Source: Amanita rubescens
Lineage: Eukaryota; Basidiomycota; Agaricomycetes; Agaricales; Amanitaceae
Assembly: GCA_015039365.1 (NCBI GenBank)
Contig: WION01000036.1
Span: 248,001 to 312,000, forward strand
Length of the DNA stretch: 64,000 nucleotides
Direction: 5' to 3'
The notes below the pieces were generated by a model. It was not told the origin of the DNA. It was given only the letters and a program-made list of their open reading frames with translations, and did not search any database. The stretch's first letter is position 1; each line of letters starts with the position of its first letter. A program made the translations under genes and the position numbers. Below, piece after piece: positions 1 to 11,363 of the stretch.

Positions 1-2760
1 CCACTATGTCCTGTGTTGGTCTTATTACACTCAGCTGACTGATATTCCTCTGCTCAGGAATTGAAAAAGTGACATCCAATGTCCCACTGTTATTACAACA
101 AGTGTGGAGTGCACTAATGCTTACAACAACCATAAAAGTATCCTGACTCCCTTGGATATCCTTCAGGGATTGACGATGGCAGGCAATAACACAATTTGGT
201 GCAAGCACTTCTGTGATTTTGATTAGTGCTCTGGTTTTTGTTGTAGAGACACCAATTGAAACTGGGTTTTTCTCCTGGCCAACTAATATGTCATATTTTC
301 CAGGCTGTGCAACAATTTCACCATGTGCAACTTCATGTCTCTGCACATATAAGCTAACAAGCTGTCCAACTTGTGTTGCAGCTGACAAAGGTTGACCAAC
401 TGTGTCACTATTTCTGAGGACATCAAAAATCTGAAGTGCAACATGTGCATCTAAGGCTGCATAGTGTTTCTGATCATCTGTTAGAGCAGACAGACTCCAT
501 TCACTTGTCCTACATTCTTTTGATAGATAGCACCCCAATGTTGCTGCTGTAATCACATTCAGGGATGCATTTGCACTAGAGACTGCATTCTTCTCTGCTG
601 CCAGCTTTCCAAGCTCAATAATACCAAGATATGTTCTTCCTTTCCTTGCAGGAAGGGTAAAATCAGGGAAATCTCGAGCCAATTTTGCCAAGTCAGCACC
701 AACATTACGCCCAACCTTTATTATTTGAGTGGAATGGAGAATTGTTTTGAGAGAACTAGGCAATCTCTGTAGATGATAAACCTGTAACAAGTAGACAGCA
801 GTTGATAATGCAATCTGAACCAATGCTGTCTTCTGAGGACCTGTGCCACTCAAGCCAGTTGTAAACTCCCACTCCATATCAAATCCAATGTGCAAAGTAC
901 TTTTATCATTTTCCAACTGTTGCAAAATATTCAAACAAGCACTCTGTATTTCATGATGGCTTCCAAGAGTGTGGATTGAAACAGTGTCTGGCAGTGACAA
1001 TAGTGGTAGATCAGCAAATTGGTCAAGCTGCACAGGTGTAACATTTTCTCCCAGTGATGGCATGCAAGCAACAAATGTTCCAATACCCTGAGCTACAACA
1101 TCTGTGAATCCTAAAACAGGCTCAGGAAGACCATGTTGTTTGAGTGATACAATTATTGCCTCTAGTCCAGCACAAAGATGCACAAGTGATTTGGTAGGCA
1201 CAAATGCTTGATATCTAATTTGCTCCCACTCATTAACAACAGTAAAGAGTGCTGTGAACATTTGTGTGCCTTCCAATTTCATCATATATTTGGGCAATTT
1301 GAAACTGTGATCCCATTTCAAGATATGCCCAGACAGTGCAGACATACACTGATCCAAGATTGGGCGGATGTGTTCCATATAGTCCATATGAACATTTTTA
1401 ATGTACCACCTTGATGGAGAAAACCCACTATAACCAGATTGATCATGAAACCCAGAAAATGGTGTAAATGTTTTGACTGCAGAACCTATTCTCTCCATAT
1501 CATTAATGTGGGCTGTAATAATATGCAAGTATTTCAACTCTCTGAGATCATCCTCACGGACATGAAGCTCTTGTAAAATCTTTGACCATGCATTAGAACT
1601 AACCCGGTGTGCACTACTAGCACAAATGAGAGTCATCAAGGTTTTATCAATTCCACTCCGATGTGTTAAAAAGGCTGGAAATTCATCCACAAGGCTAGGA
1701 TCCAGCTGCTCCAAAATATCAGGGTCATACAGGTTAACTGTTCTCCCACAACCAGTTGGACAAGATGAATCAGTCTTTCTACAGCGAAAACGCTGAGTAA
1801 TAATATAATAACTGTCTTTCAGATCAACAACATGGTGTGCCACAGGATCACTGTTCCAACCCTTGATAGTTAGGGGATGATCTTTATCCTTGTAGTAGTG
1901 GCAGGTAGCATTTTGGCAAGTCAACTTCCTTCTATCCAACAGATGTGGTAACCACACAAATACTCTGGGATAATAGAGGGATTCTGGTGTTAAGCCCTCT
2001 GATGCTCTAAGAGAGCTCATTGCAAAATAACCATCCTTGGGCAAAATCCAGAATGTGCCACTTTGATAACACAGTGGAGTACCATTTCCAGACATTTCAC
2101 GAGCAATTTTATCCTTTACAGATCCAAGATAGGCTGCCACAACACCTGTGGCAGGCAAAGCATCATCATGAAACTCCAAATCATCATTAACAGGATCATC
2201 AGCACTCTCAAAAATGTCATCCCATTCATTATTAGACTCTGAACTGGGGTCTGGATCAAGAAATGTAAATGGCTGTTCAAGATTGAGGTCATCAATCATA
2301 GAGTCAGTCACCATGTCACCCAGAGTTGCATTGGCAATGTCCTGCTCAGATAGGACATTTCTTGGAGGGCTAAATATAAAAAATTGTATGATAGAGTGGA
2401 AATTGAGAAGGTAAGTTAAAGGCATACCCTGGAATCCTGTCTGCAATGTAGTCCAATTAACATAAGAAAATTCAGAAATAAAGTACATACTGAAGATTGA
2501 AAACAGCTTTTGCTGATTCCCATGTCCAGAAACAATAGTTGATCCTGGAAATAATTTAGACACTTTATCAGAAAGCTTTTGGATCACTTCTTACCTGTGT
2601 CCAATGTGCTAGATCTTACAGATGGCACAGATGGCACAGCAGATGGTGCATTATCAGTGGACTGTGCTCTCTGTGCTGGTTTCCTGCCAGAATTGGCCCT
2701 AGAGCCTCCAGCAGAATGTCCTGGCATGTTTTTACTCCCAAGGGGCCTTCCAGGTGCCAT
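1..2760 (-). CDS. DUF6729 domain plus DEDDy 3'-5' exonuclease protein (3' end outside window)
   Basis: A long minus-strand reading frame is open from about 2369 to the window edge. Three upstream exons are suggested by GT..AG borders; exon 1 is 2595-2760 and begins MAPGRPLGSKNMPGHSAGG, with an AT-hook-like GRPLGSK. The middle part (FWILPKDGYFAMSS.., YYPRVFVWLPHLL, YYIITQRFRCRK) resembles the DUF6729 domain of mushroom proteins. The C-terminal part has all three motifs of a WRN/RNase D-type exonuclease: Exo I FDMEWE near 871-900, Exo II GRNVGADLAKL near 681-717 and Exo III HYAALDAHVA near 451-475. The catalytic Asp/Glu/Tyr set is present, so 3'-5' nuclease activity on DNA or RNA ends is plausible. 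The main exon has no stop. Substrate and role are unknown; membership of a multicopy repeat-associated family is from memory. Confidence 0.8.
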
Positions 2761-3254
2761 TGTGGTGGTTATAGGGGGTGTACAGAGGAGGGGAGTGAAG
2801 AAATAGATTCAATTGATAAGAAATGAAAGTGTGACAAAGCTTTTGGTGACCATGTGAAATACCTTCTATAACGGGTTTTACATCCAAATACGGAAGGAGA
2901 ACTTAAGTCCAAATGCAGCAACTACTAAATATGGGGGGGGCAGTTAAGTCTAAAAGGAGAAGGGCTCTTAAGTCCATATTTGGACTTAAGGGTGGTCCAG
3001 ACATGGCACATGAGCCAAACTGTTCCACATACACAGGCCAACCACATAATTGAATATGGCCATTAGCAAATATCATTGTGCAATATCTATGAGTGCATCA
3101 CTGTGTATATTTTGTATACTTTATGCCTGGCATCCTGTGATTGCTTTATACAGGTTACTATACAACTACATTTGCTTTTGATAAAAATATTGTTGTGTAC
3201 AATGATGTAGACAAATATCATAAATTATAATTATGTTTTATGTTTTTTATTTTA
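2761..3254. other. Intergenic, with a perfect 10-base-arm palindrome
   Basis: No gene is visible. The stretch lies upstream of the exonuclease gene start. Positions 2967-2990 form a hairpin with arms CTTAAGTCCA / TGGACTTAAG around a 4-base loop, and related AAGTCCAAAT words occur near 2880-2920. It could be the edge of a decayed mobile element or a regulatory hairpin; neither can be decided here. Confidence 0.4.
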
Positions 3255-4340
3255 TTTTGTCCAATTTTGCACATAAAAGGCCTTGGACCTGCTGCACGAA
3301 GTGGCAGCCCATATTTGCCAAGTCAGGGGTTTCTGGTGATAGTCAGTGTAGTTTAGTCTGTTGTAACATTGTTTATATATGAATTGGCAGTGTCCATGGT
3401 GGTAAAAGTTTTCTTGCATGGTATGAATATTACACCTTTTGTTAAGTGCATTGATCAACCATGGTCAAAACAGAATCAAAACCATCAATGGATGGCAGGT
3501 CTGTGATAAAGTGGGCCATTGATACTTGTTCAAATGGGCATGTGGTGTGGGATTTTATAGATATCAAACCTGGTGTAGTTGAATGTGTGTTGACCTTCAT
3601 TTGTTGACATAAAGCACAGCCTTCAACCCATTTAGACATGGTCTTGTCATTCCTGGCCAATAATAATTGCATCAAATAAGCTCTAAGGTTTTGAGGCATC
3701 CAGGGTGACCCATGAAGAGCCATGATTATGGGGTCGTGATGTGATTTGATGATTTCATTTTGCAATTCTTCATTTTGACTGGTATATATATGTACATGTC
3801 CTTGATAATGAATGACATCATTGTTGATTTTCCAGTCATTAAACTTCAATAACTTTCCATGTTTAAGACCATTGGTGATGACCTTTGTGAATTTGTTTTC
3901 TGGTAATAATTTGATAATTTTATCTCCCCATGATGTATTTATTGCAGCAATAACCATGTCTTCTGTGATCATGGTTTGTGGAATTTCCTTTGCTTTCGCT
4001 TCTTCTTCATTGATATGATTAGGGCATCTTGATAAAGTGTCTGGCTGAATAAGTTTTGATCCAGGGATGTGTTCCAACTTGATGTCGAATTCAGTAATTT
4101 CTTGCCACCAGCATGATTGTCTGGTGGTAATTTTCTGGAGGTGTTTATAATATGATAAATTCTTGTGATCACAGTGGATCACTATTGTATGTGGATTTCC
4201 TTTAAGAAGATGTCTCCAGGTTTTGAATGCCTTCTTTATTGCTAACAACTCACAATCATATACTTGATATCTTTGTTCAGTATCAAAACAAGTGAGAAAA
4301 TAGCTTTCAGATGCATATACATTCATTACAAGCCTATTTT
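3255..4340 (-). pseudogene. Ty3/gypsy pol fragment (RNase H to integrase core), truncated at both ends
   Basis: The minus strand reads an RNase H C-terminus (CELLAIKKAFKTWRHLL, DHKNLSYY, PGSKLIQPDTLSR), then an integrase zinc-binding region ending VEGCALCQQMKV, then the beginning of the integrase core (FITDLPSIDGFDSVLTMVD). Near 3458 the frame shifts and the integrase continues (LTKGVIFIPCKKTF, TTMDTANSYINNV) before it is lost near 3255 with stops. No LTR, reverse transcriptase or gag is nearby. This gypsy lineage differs from the element at 4966-17141, whose integrase is clearly divergent. It is a dead fragment. Confidence 0.85.
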
Positions 4341-4689
4341 TAGATGTGTACTACATTTACAAACAGTAGAAAATGATATTAGTAATCATCAGAATCAAAA
4401 CAAGCAAGAAGACAGACTCCTACCCAGTCCCAACAGTGCTAGCTTGACGATGTTATGTAAGCGTGAAGCACCAGAGGGACTGGCGGAGAACATGTGTCAA
4501 CAAACAAGCAGCTCGACAATTTTTGTCACGCTTGCTTCGGCATGGCGGAGTTTTAAAAAGATATGGGTCTAAAAATATGTAGATCGCGTCGACACGACAG
4601 CGTTGAAATGTTAATATATGCTTCTACCCTCATCGCAAAAAGACCCCAAGTCTCTCCCTTAGCAAAACTTTCGACTTCACTACAGAGGT
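4341..4689. other. No recognised feature
   Basis: Between the gypsy fragment and the GGAATCC repeat no coding signature, tRNA or clear repeat is seen. CG dinucleotides are more frequent from about 4440 to 4620 than in the flanking fragment. Confidence 0.4.
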
Positions 4690-4930
4690 CTTTACCCTCC
4701 CCCACTCATTCCTTATGGACTCCTTGCATTCTGTGCGGAAGTTCCATGGAATCCACATGGATTCCTTGCAATTCCAAGACGGTCCAAATGGCCCAGAACA
4801 CACTAAAAAAGTGCATGGAATCCATGTGGAATCCATGCATATTCCACAGAATTTCAGGAATCTGCCTGGAACAGGAGTGACAAGGAATCCACATGGACTC
4901 CATGGACTCCATGTGGATTCCAGGTACATT
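4690..4930. repeat. GGAATCC/ATGGATTCC palindromic repeat, copy 1
   Basis: The block consists of many head-to-head copies of a short palindromic word (GGAATCCACATGGATTCC and variants such as GGAATCCATGTGGAATCC), starting just after TTTACCCTCCCCCAC. A second copy in opposite orientation lies at 28140-28377 and shares the TTTACCCTCCCCCAC edge. The gypsy element inserted just beyond this block. Open frames here on both strands come from the repeat and are not taken as genes. Confidence 0.7.
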
Positions 4931-4965
4931 TCTGCCTGGTTTGCATAATGCTGACATACCATAAT

Positions 4966-5279
4966 TATCACAACCCTGTTTCACTCCTTGATACGCAGCA
5001 TGCTTCGTGCATGTAAAACACATGTAGATAGCCCTATACCCTAAGGACGTCATACCCTGTACCTCAACCCCGTACCCTAGGTAGTATATAAGTAGTATAG
5101 ATTGTAGTAAGTAAAGCAAGCAACAAGCTAGTCTTTCCTTGGACAGCTCGGAGCCCACCCTCTTAACCTTGCCCTGACCCTTGACGGGTCTTGTATTCAC
5201 CCTCGCTGCTTGACACGGTCAGCAGTAGCTATAGAGTGATTGAGTCTTGTGTTGTGACGCCTGTCTAAGGCTCGTGACA
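4966..5279 (+). repeat. 5' LTR of the gypsy chromovirus
   Basis: The LTR runs from TATCACAACC to CTCGTGACA. Its ends are near inverted (TATCAC/GTGACA; a canonical start would be TGTCAC). It is nearly identical to 16828-17141. A TATA-like TATATAAG at 5085-5092 is the likely core promoter. Confidence 0.92.
5085..5092 (+). promoter_or_regulatory. TATA-like box in the 5' LTR
   Basis: TATATAAG lies 34 bases upstream of 5119, the first base of a segment complementary to the primer-binding region. That spacing fits a TATA box that sets the transcript start near 5118-5120. Confidence 0.55.
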
Positions 5280-5281
5280 TA

Positions 5282-5293
5282 AGCTTGTTGCTT
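5282..5293 (+). other. Putative self-priming primer-binding site
   Basis: AGCTTGTTGCTT, two bases downstream of the 5' LTR, is a perfect reverse complement of AAGCAACAAGCT at 5118-5129 within the LTR. There is no TGG start as expected for a tRNA primer. Tf1/sushi-type chromoviruses are known to prime reverse transcription with the 5' end of their own mRNA; the geometry here (12 base pairs, about 33 bases after the TATA box) matches that mechanism. Priming itself is inferred. Confidence 0.65.
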
Positions 5294-5437
5294 TTCTTCA
5301 CACCACTCACCACGAATTTCCAACGAATTCTCAGAGCTATCGCTCTGATAGTTCACCTCCGATACCTTTACCTCATTGCAGTTCATATTGCACGAGTACA
5401 CCAACAAATCCTAACCAAACCCAACACCCGCTAAATC

Positions 5438-6773
5438 ATGGCCCTACCAGCTGTGTTCACTGCTATCGCGCTGGCAGGACTCACATACCTCATGCAACGG
5501 AACCGTATCCAGGTCGTTAATTCAATCTTTAACGAACACAGAGAAGTTACCGGAGCAACATCCCACACGGCCGAACCAACAATGGAGACAATCGCAGAGG
5601 AAAACAACGAGGCAATGGTTGCTGCAGCAGCTATGGGTGCGAACATTGCAAACGTTGTAGAACAACTTCGGATTCAGAACGAAAACTTTCAACGGCAATT
5701 AGCGCAGCAACAACAGGAGTTTGAAAGACAACTTGGAAGAGAATGAAGAGCTGCCGAAAGAGCAGACAGAGAAAACGACAGACTAAGGACTCGACCTCCC
5801 GAGTTGAAAGTCGAACCACCAGAACACTATGAAGGAGAACCAGCGGAAATAGATGCATGGTTACGAAGGATGAACTACTATTTCGTCCAAGTCAGACTGG
5901 CTGATGATATAGGACGCATCACATATGCAGTCCAACGCATCAGAAAAGGAAAAGGAAATTGGGCATCCAACTGGGCAAATGGCAAAATAGGAGAAATCGC
6001 TCAGAACGATGAAGAAAGGATCAGATTCGCAGCCACCTATCCAGGACGAACCTGTACGCACTATCAATCGTGCACAGTGGTACCGGCAGAAGAAGCGAAT
6101 GACAAACATCTGGCCTGGGAAGAATACATCTTCATACATAAACCACCTTCCTTAACTGGAACGCGTTTGTGGAAGAAGCTCGACAATACTTTTTGACAAC
6201 GGAAACCCGGGACGAAGCAGTAAAGAAACTTCGAGAGTTAAAACAAGGAGACAAAACAATCGAAGAATACATTATTGAATTCAAAGGATGGGCCCACTTT
6301 CAGGATTTGACGAAATCGCCTTGATTGATCAATTCAAAAGAGGAGTCAAAACTGGCGTAGGAAGAAGGGTAATTGAATTAGGAAACCCCGGAGATGGCAG
6401 TGCACCCAGACAACTACAAGCATGGTACGCAAGGGCAACGGAAATAGAAAGACAATTCCGAGAAGCTGAAAAGTACTATGGAAAAAGGGAATTCAAAGTA
6501 ACCAGGACGAACGCGCAAGCCAGACCAAGCCAACCAAAAAAGGAAACAATCACAGTTAAGGTCAAAGACAAAAACGCAATGGACATTGACCAAACACCAA
6601 CAACTTGTCCCCCACCAAAATGTTATAACTGCGGAAAAATCGGACACATTGCAAAATACTGCAAAGGGAAAACCGTGATTAGAAGGCAAGCAGTAGGAGA
6701 CTACTTCAGATCTATGACCGAAGAAGAAAAGAACGAAATGAAAGAAAAGTTGGGTTTTGTCAAGGATCAGTGA
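5438..6773 (+). pseudogene. gag of the gypsy chromovirus (in-frame stop and frame break)
   Basis: The start is ATG 5438 (MALPAVFTAIALAGL). A glutamine-rich coiled region follows, then a TGA at 5744-5746 that is in frame with the continuation RAAERADRENDRLR. The capsid-like core (PEHYEGEPAEIDAWLRRMNYYF) runs in the same frame and then loses frame between about 6040 and 6170. It resumes as WNAFVEEARQYFLTTETR to the end. The nucleocapsid CCHC knuckle CYNCGKIGHIAKYC fits CX2CX4HX4C near 6630-6672. The stop is TGA 6771-6773. Gag packages the RNA in virus-like particles; this copy cannot make a full-length product without recoding. Confidence 0.85.
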
Positions 6774-7470
6774 AGGACAGTCCCTCTTCATTGATCCCGA
6801 GAACGTGTATTTACGAATCCTTAGTACCTTCTGAATATGTATCCCTTGAATCAATAATATACAAGGTGAAACAAAAAGAAGGAAGGATTCGGAACACATC
6901 AATAAGGGACAAAACGAATAAACTAAGGAACAACTCGCCTGCGTGGATGATCAGACAAATATGGAAATACCCTGAACAAGGAGCAATCCAATTAAGGACG
7001 TATGCGCATCAATCCTTCAAAGAACAGATTGACGAAGAATTAATTAATAAAATCAACGATCTACCGGAAGAAGTTGAAGCGATATGGTACCTACGAAAAC
7101 TTAGAGAACCCCAATGGATTGGCGCGACAGGACACAGGGAAATGGACATACGAGTCATCCTCACTACATTGGACACGGAAGAAAATTTCGACACAATAGC
7201 ATTAATCGACAGCGGATGCATGATGTCAGCCATCTCAAAACAATTCGTAGAGGAACATAGGATAAATATGACCAAACTACCACGGGCGATAACCGCAACA
7301 AATGCCGATGGGACAATAAACATCAGAGGAAAAATAACCAACGTGGTCACGATCAAAATGAGGATCTACGACCATGAAGAAACGTTGGAACTCGCGGTGG
7401 TAAACATTGGAAAAAAAGACGTATTCCTAGGACACGACTGGCTAGAACATCATAACCCAGAAATCACCTG
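6774..7470 (+). pseudogene. pol part 1: aspartic protease, interrupted at 7470
   Basis: The frame continues just after the gag stop. The active-site motif is LIDSGCMMSAISKQF near 7203-7247, followed by the conserved DVFLGHDWLEHHNPEI that ends retroelement proteases. The frame is cut at 7470 by the inverted-repeat element 7471-9818. With one copy of the duplicated ATCACCTG removed, the reading passes directly from HHNPEIT into WTKNQIKF at 9819 onward, so the break is purely the insertion. How pol is expressed relative to gag is not visible. Confidence 0.85.
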
Positions 7471-9818
7471 CACCTGTTAAGCTGGCTAAATTCGCCTAAT
7501 TAGCAGTGGACACCGATTGAGTGTCCAGAGCTAATTAGCGAGGTTTAAGGGCCTATGGCACACTTTCAATAACTCTGATAAATATATAGAGAGATTTTGG
7601 TCAAGTCCTTTTTCCCACAACTAAAAATGAGGGGATTACCATTTCTGGAAGGTGGGGGAGATGTTTGTACATGTTATGACATAGGAATTGGATCAAAATA
7701 AAGGAACAAAGGGATAATTGCCTTATTTGGTAAGGTAGCCAGATTCTAAATAAGGTAAGCTAGTCAGGATACCATTTCTGGAAGGTTGTGAAGGTGTTTG
7801 TACATGTTATGGCACAATTTCCTTTTTTGGAAAAGTGTCAAACTTCCAAATAAGGCACAAAATGGGTCATTCAGGGTCGAATTTCCTAAAAAGGAAATGA
7901 TTACGTAATCTCAGGGTCAATCAATTGTGTAGCCTTGGTCAGTGACTTTCTAAATGTGGTTGTATGACAATATTTGGTGATGATCTCATTGAGATATTCA
8001 CTCATTGATTTTCAGGGTCAAATTTCTAAAAAAGGAAATTGATAATGTAATGTGCGCTTTTGGATGCTGTGGCGGGTTTCCAAAAATGGAAATAGCGCAC
8101 TTCGGACTTGCCATTTTGGGAAATATCTGCTCACTGTTGCTGGTGATGAGGAACAAGAAATTGCAATATCTCACTTAATACTGGATGTTTTTGTGGCGCT
8201 TTTTTTGGAACATATTCCTTATATGTATATGCACCTATCCACTATGTTAGAATGTAAAAAATGTGAGTGGTTTCTGTCAGAATGCAACATGTCTTGCTCA
8301 CTGTTGACAACAGTGAGGAGCAACAAATGACAATATCTCCATCAATACTGGTTATTTCTGTGGCGCTTTTTTTGGTATTTCCCTATTAGGCATATAGGAA
8401 GGCACTTGGAATGTCAGAATGCAAATAGTATGTACCAATCAGCCATAAATAAAATTGGTGTGCTCACTGTCTGCCATGATGAGCAGCCATATCTCCACCA
8501 AAACAAGATCTTTTTGTTGCACTGTTTTGGATTTTGATTTCTTATGATAACAGAGTGTCATTCAGGGTGTCTGGAAGGAGATTGCCCTGCTGATTAATGT
8601 GTAACTTTCAGTTTCATGATAAATGTCTGAACATGATACAGAAAGAGTGGCTGACAAGTTGACATGTTAGGATAAATGGGAGATTCCACTTGATCTTGCC
8701 TAGGGATCCTCTGTTGTGACCCTCCCAATGTTTATCTTTGTTATGTGTGATCCCAAATCAAAAAAAGCGCCACAGAAAGATCTTGTTTTGGTGGAGATAT
8801 GGCTGCTCATCATGGCAGACAGTGAGCACACCAATTTCATTTGTGGCATGATTGGTACATACTATTTGTATTCTGACATGCCAAACACCTTCCTATATCC
8901 CTAATGGGGACATACCAAAAAAGCGCCACAGAAATAACCAGTATTGATGGAGATATTGTCATTTGTTGCTCCTCACTGTTGTCAACAGTGAGCAAGACAT
9001 GTTGCATTCTGACAGAAACCACTCGCATTTTTTACATTCTAACATAGTGGATAGGTGCATATACATATAAGGAATATGTTCCAAAAAAAGCGCCACAAAA
9101 ACATCCAGTATTAAGTGAGATATTGCAATTTCTTGTTCCTCATCACCAGCAACAGTGAGCAGATATTTCCCAAAATGGCAAGTCCGAAGTGCGCTATTTC
9201 CATTTTTGGAAACCCGCCACAGCATCCAAAAGCGCACATTACATTATCAATTTCCTTTTTTAGAAATTTGACCCTGAAAATCAATGAGTGAATATCTCAA
9301 TGAGATCATCACCAAATATTGTCATACAACCACATTTAGAAAGTCACTGACCAAGGCTACACAATTGATTGACCCTGAGATTACGTAATCATTTCCTTTT
9401 TAGGAAATTCGACCCTGAATGACCCATTTTGTGCCTTATTTGGAAGTTTGACACTTTTCCAAAAAAGGAAATTGTGCCATAACATGTACAAACACCTTCA
9501 CAACCTTCCAGAAATGGTATCCTGACTAGCTTACCTTATTTAGAATCTGGCTACCTTACCAAATAAGGCAATTATCCCTTTGTTCCTTTATTTTGATCCA
9601 ATTCCTATGTCATAACATGTACAAACATCTCCCCCACCTTCCAGAAATGGTAATCCCCTCATTTTTAGTTGTGGGAAAAAGGACTTGACCAAAATCTCTC
9701 TATATATTTATCAGAGTTATTGAAAGTGTGCCATAGGCCCTTAAACCTCGCTAATTAGCTCTGGACACTCAATCGGTGTCCACTGCTAATTAGGCGAATT
9801 TAGCTGGCTTAACAGGTG
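7471..9818. mobile_element. Inverted-repeat element P1 (non-autonomous, KDZ-type ends)
   Basis: This 2348-base insertion has two 1042-base arms (7471-8512 and 8777-9818) that are nearly perfect reverse complements around a 264-base spacer. Ends are CACCTGTTAAG / CTTAACAGGTG, flanked by the 8-base duplication ATCACCTG (7463-7470, 9819-9826). A subterminal hairpin GGACAC-7 bases-GTGTCC (7508-7526), flanked on both sides by TAATTAG words, is shared with other elements in the window and with the KDZ element. The arms contain tandem units of about 160 bases with the recurring word GTGGCGCTTTTTTTGG. Mirror-image 92-codon frames (8052-8330 and 8959-9237) arise from symmetry and look non-coding. Confidence 0.93.
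8513..8776. other. Central spacer of P1
   Basis: A 264-base non-palindromic segment lies between the arms. It contains CCTAGGGATCC near 8699-8709. The same spacer occurs in P2 (12421-12684) as its reverse complement, so one copy has flipped relative to the other. Confidence 0.85.
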
Positions 9819-11363
9819 ATCACCTGGACGAAAAATCAGATAAAATTCTCAAGATGTCCAGGAGAATGTTATGAAGAATCATGGGTCGGAGAACCGGAGG
9901 ATGAGATCGATCAATACAATCCGGAAGAGGACAAAATTCTGGCCATAGACATTGATCGACCTGAATTCATACGACACGTTGACCTTCCCTGGGTGAAAAT
10001 AAGAGCCAAATCAAATTTTGCGACAGATATTGCAGGGGCAAACCAAACCGAACAAACATGGAAAGAAATAGTACCCAAACACTACCTCCAATATCAGGAG
10101 GTGTTTGAAAAACAAATGTTCGATCAACTGCTGCCCAGAAGGGCATGGGACCATGCGATAGAATTAACCCCAGGGGTGAAAATGGTAGATTGTAAAATCT
10201 ACCCACTAAATCCGGAAGAACAAAAACAACTGGACGAATTCCTGAAAGAACAACTGGAAACAGGAAGAATCAAACCGAGTAAATCTCCCATGGCTTCACC
10301 CTTCTTCTTTGTAAAAAAGAAGGACGGGAAATTACAACCAGTACAGGACTACAGAAAGTTAAACAAAATGACTATCAAGAACAGATACCCTCTACCCTTG
10401 ATATCGGAATTAATCGACAAACTTTCCGAAGCAAAATACTTCTCCAAGATGGATGTACGATGGGGATATAACAATATCAGAATCAAGGAAGGAGATGAAT
10501 GGAAGGTGGCGTTTAGAACAAACCGAGGATTGTTCGAACCACTGGTAATGTTCTTTGGTCTAACGAATTCTCCGGCAACATTCCAAACAATGATGAACAA
10601 CATCTTCAGAGAAGAAATTGCAGAAGGATGGGTAGTAATCTATATGGACGACATTCTGGTATTCTCAAAAAACAAAGAGGAACATCAGGAACAAGTTAAA
10701 AGGATCCTGGAAAAACTACGACACCATCAACTTTCCCTGAAAGCCGAGAAATGTTACTTTGAACAAGAAGAGATTGAATTCCTGGGATTGATCATCTCAC
10801 AAAAAGGAATAAAAATGGATCCCAATAAAGTAAAGGCGATAAGCGATTGGCCAATGCCTACGACAAAAAGGGAACTACAACAATTCCTAGGATTCGTCAA
10901 CTTCTATCGAAGATTTGTCAAGGGCTTCGCTAAAATAGCCAAAGCACTAACAAAATTAACGGGAAAAATAGAATGGCTCTGGACCGAACTCCAACAAGAA
11001 GCGTTCGAAGGACTAAAAAAGGAAATCGCATCCGAACGTGTCCTGATAATACCAAAACCAGGAAGACCGTTCAGAATGGAAACAGACGCTTCGGATTTCG
11101 CCATAGCTGCAATACTTTCTCAACTCGACGATGATGGGATTTGGAAACTGGTAGCCTTCATATCCAAGGCATTGAACGAAGCAGAGAGAAATTACGAAAT
11201 ATATGATAAAGAGATGCTGGCAGTAATGCAAGGATTCTACGATTGGGCGCATTATCTCAAAGGAACTGAAATGGTGACGGAAGTGCTAACGGATCATCAA
11301 AATCTCACTTACTTCCGTAAACCTCAAAACCTAAACAGGAGACAGGCCCGATGGATCATGGAT
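9819..11363 (+). pseudogene. pol part 2: reverse transcriptase and most of RNase H
   Basis: Starting in the duplicated target site, the frame runs open to the next insertion. Reverse transcriptase shows SPMASPFFFVKKKDG, the active-site YMDD (near 10640) preceded by VVI, and ILVFSKN, followed by the connection LGFVNFYRRFV. RNase H begins FRMETDASDFAIAAIL, and DKEMLAV and LTDHQNLTYF are present. The coding segment ends RRQARWIMD at 11363, cut by the second inverted-repeat element. With that element removed, the frame continues LQEYNFVIKHRSGKMNMKAD at 13760. No inactivating change is seen within this segment apart from the breaks. Confidence 0.92.

Noticed and set aside
4630..5200. Minus-strand frames over the GGAATCC repeat and gypsy LTR
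   Set aside because: They read repetitive words and the LTR in antisense. The same text recurs at the 3' LTR, so it reflects the repeat rather than a gene.
8052..9237. Mirror-image 92-codon frames in both arms of P1 (and one in P2)
   Set aside because: They follow from arm symmetry, consist of tandem repeat units, have no domain, and differ by unit shuffling in P2. Best treated as non-coding.
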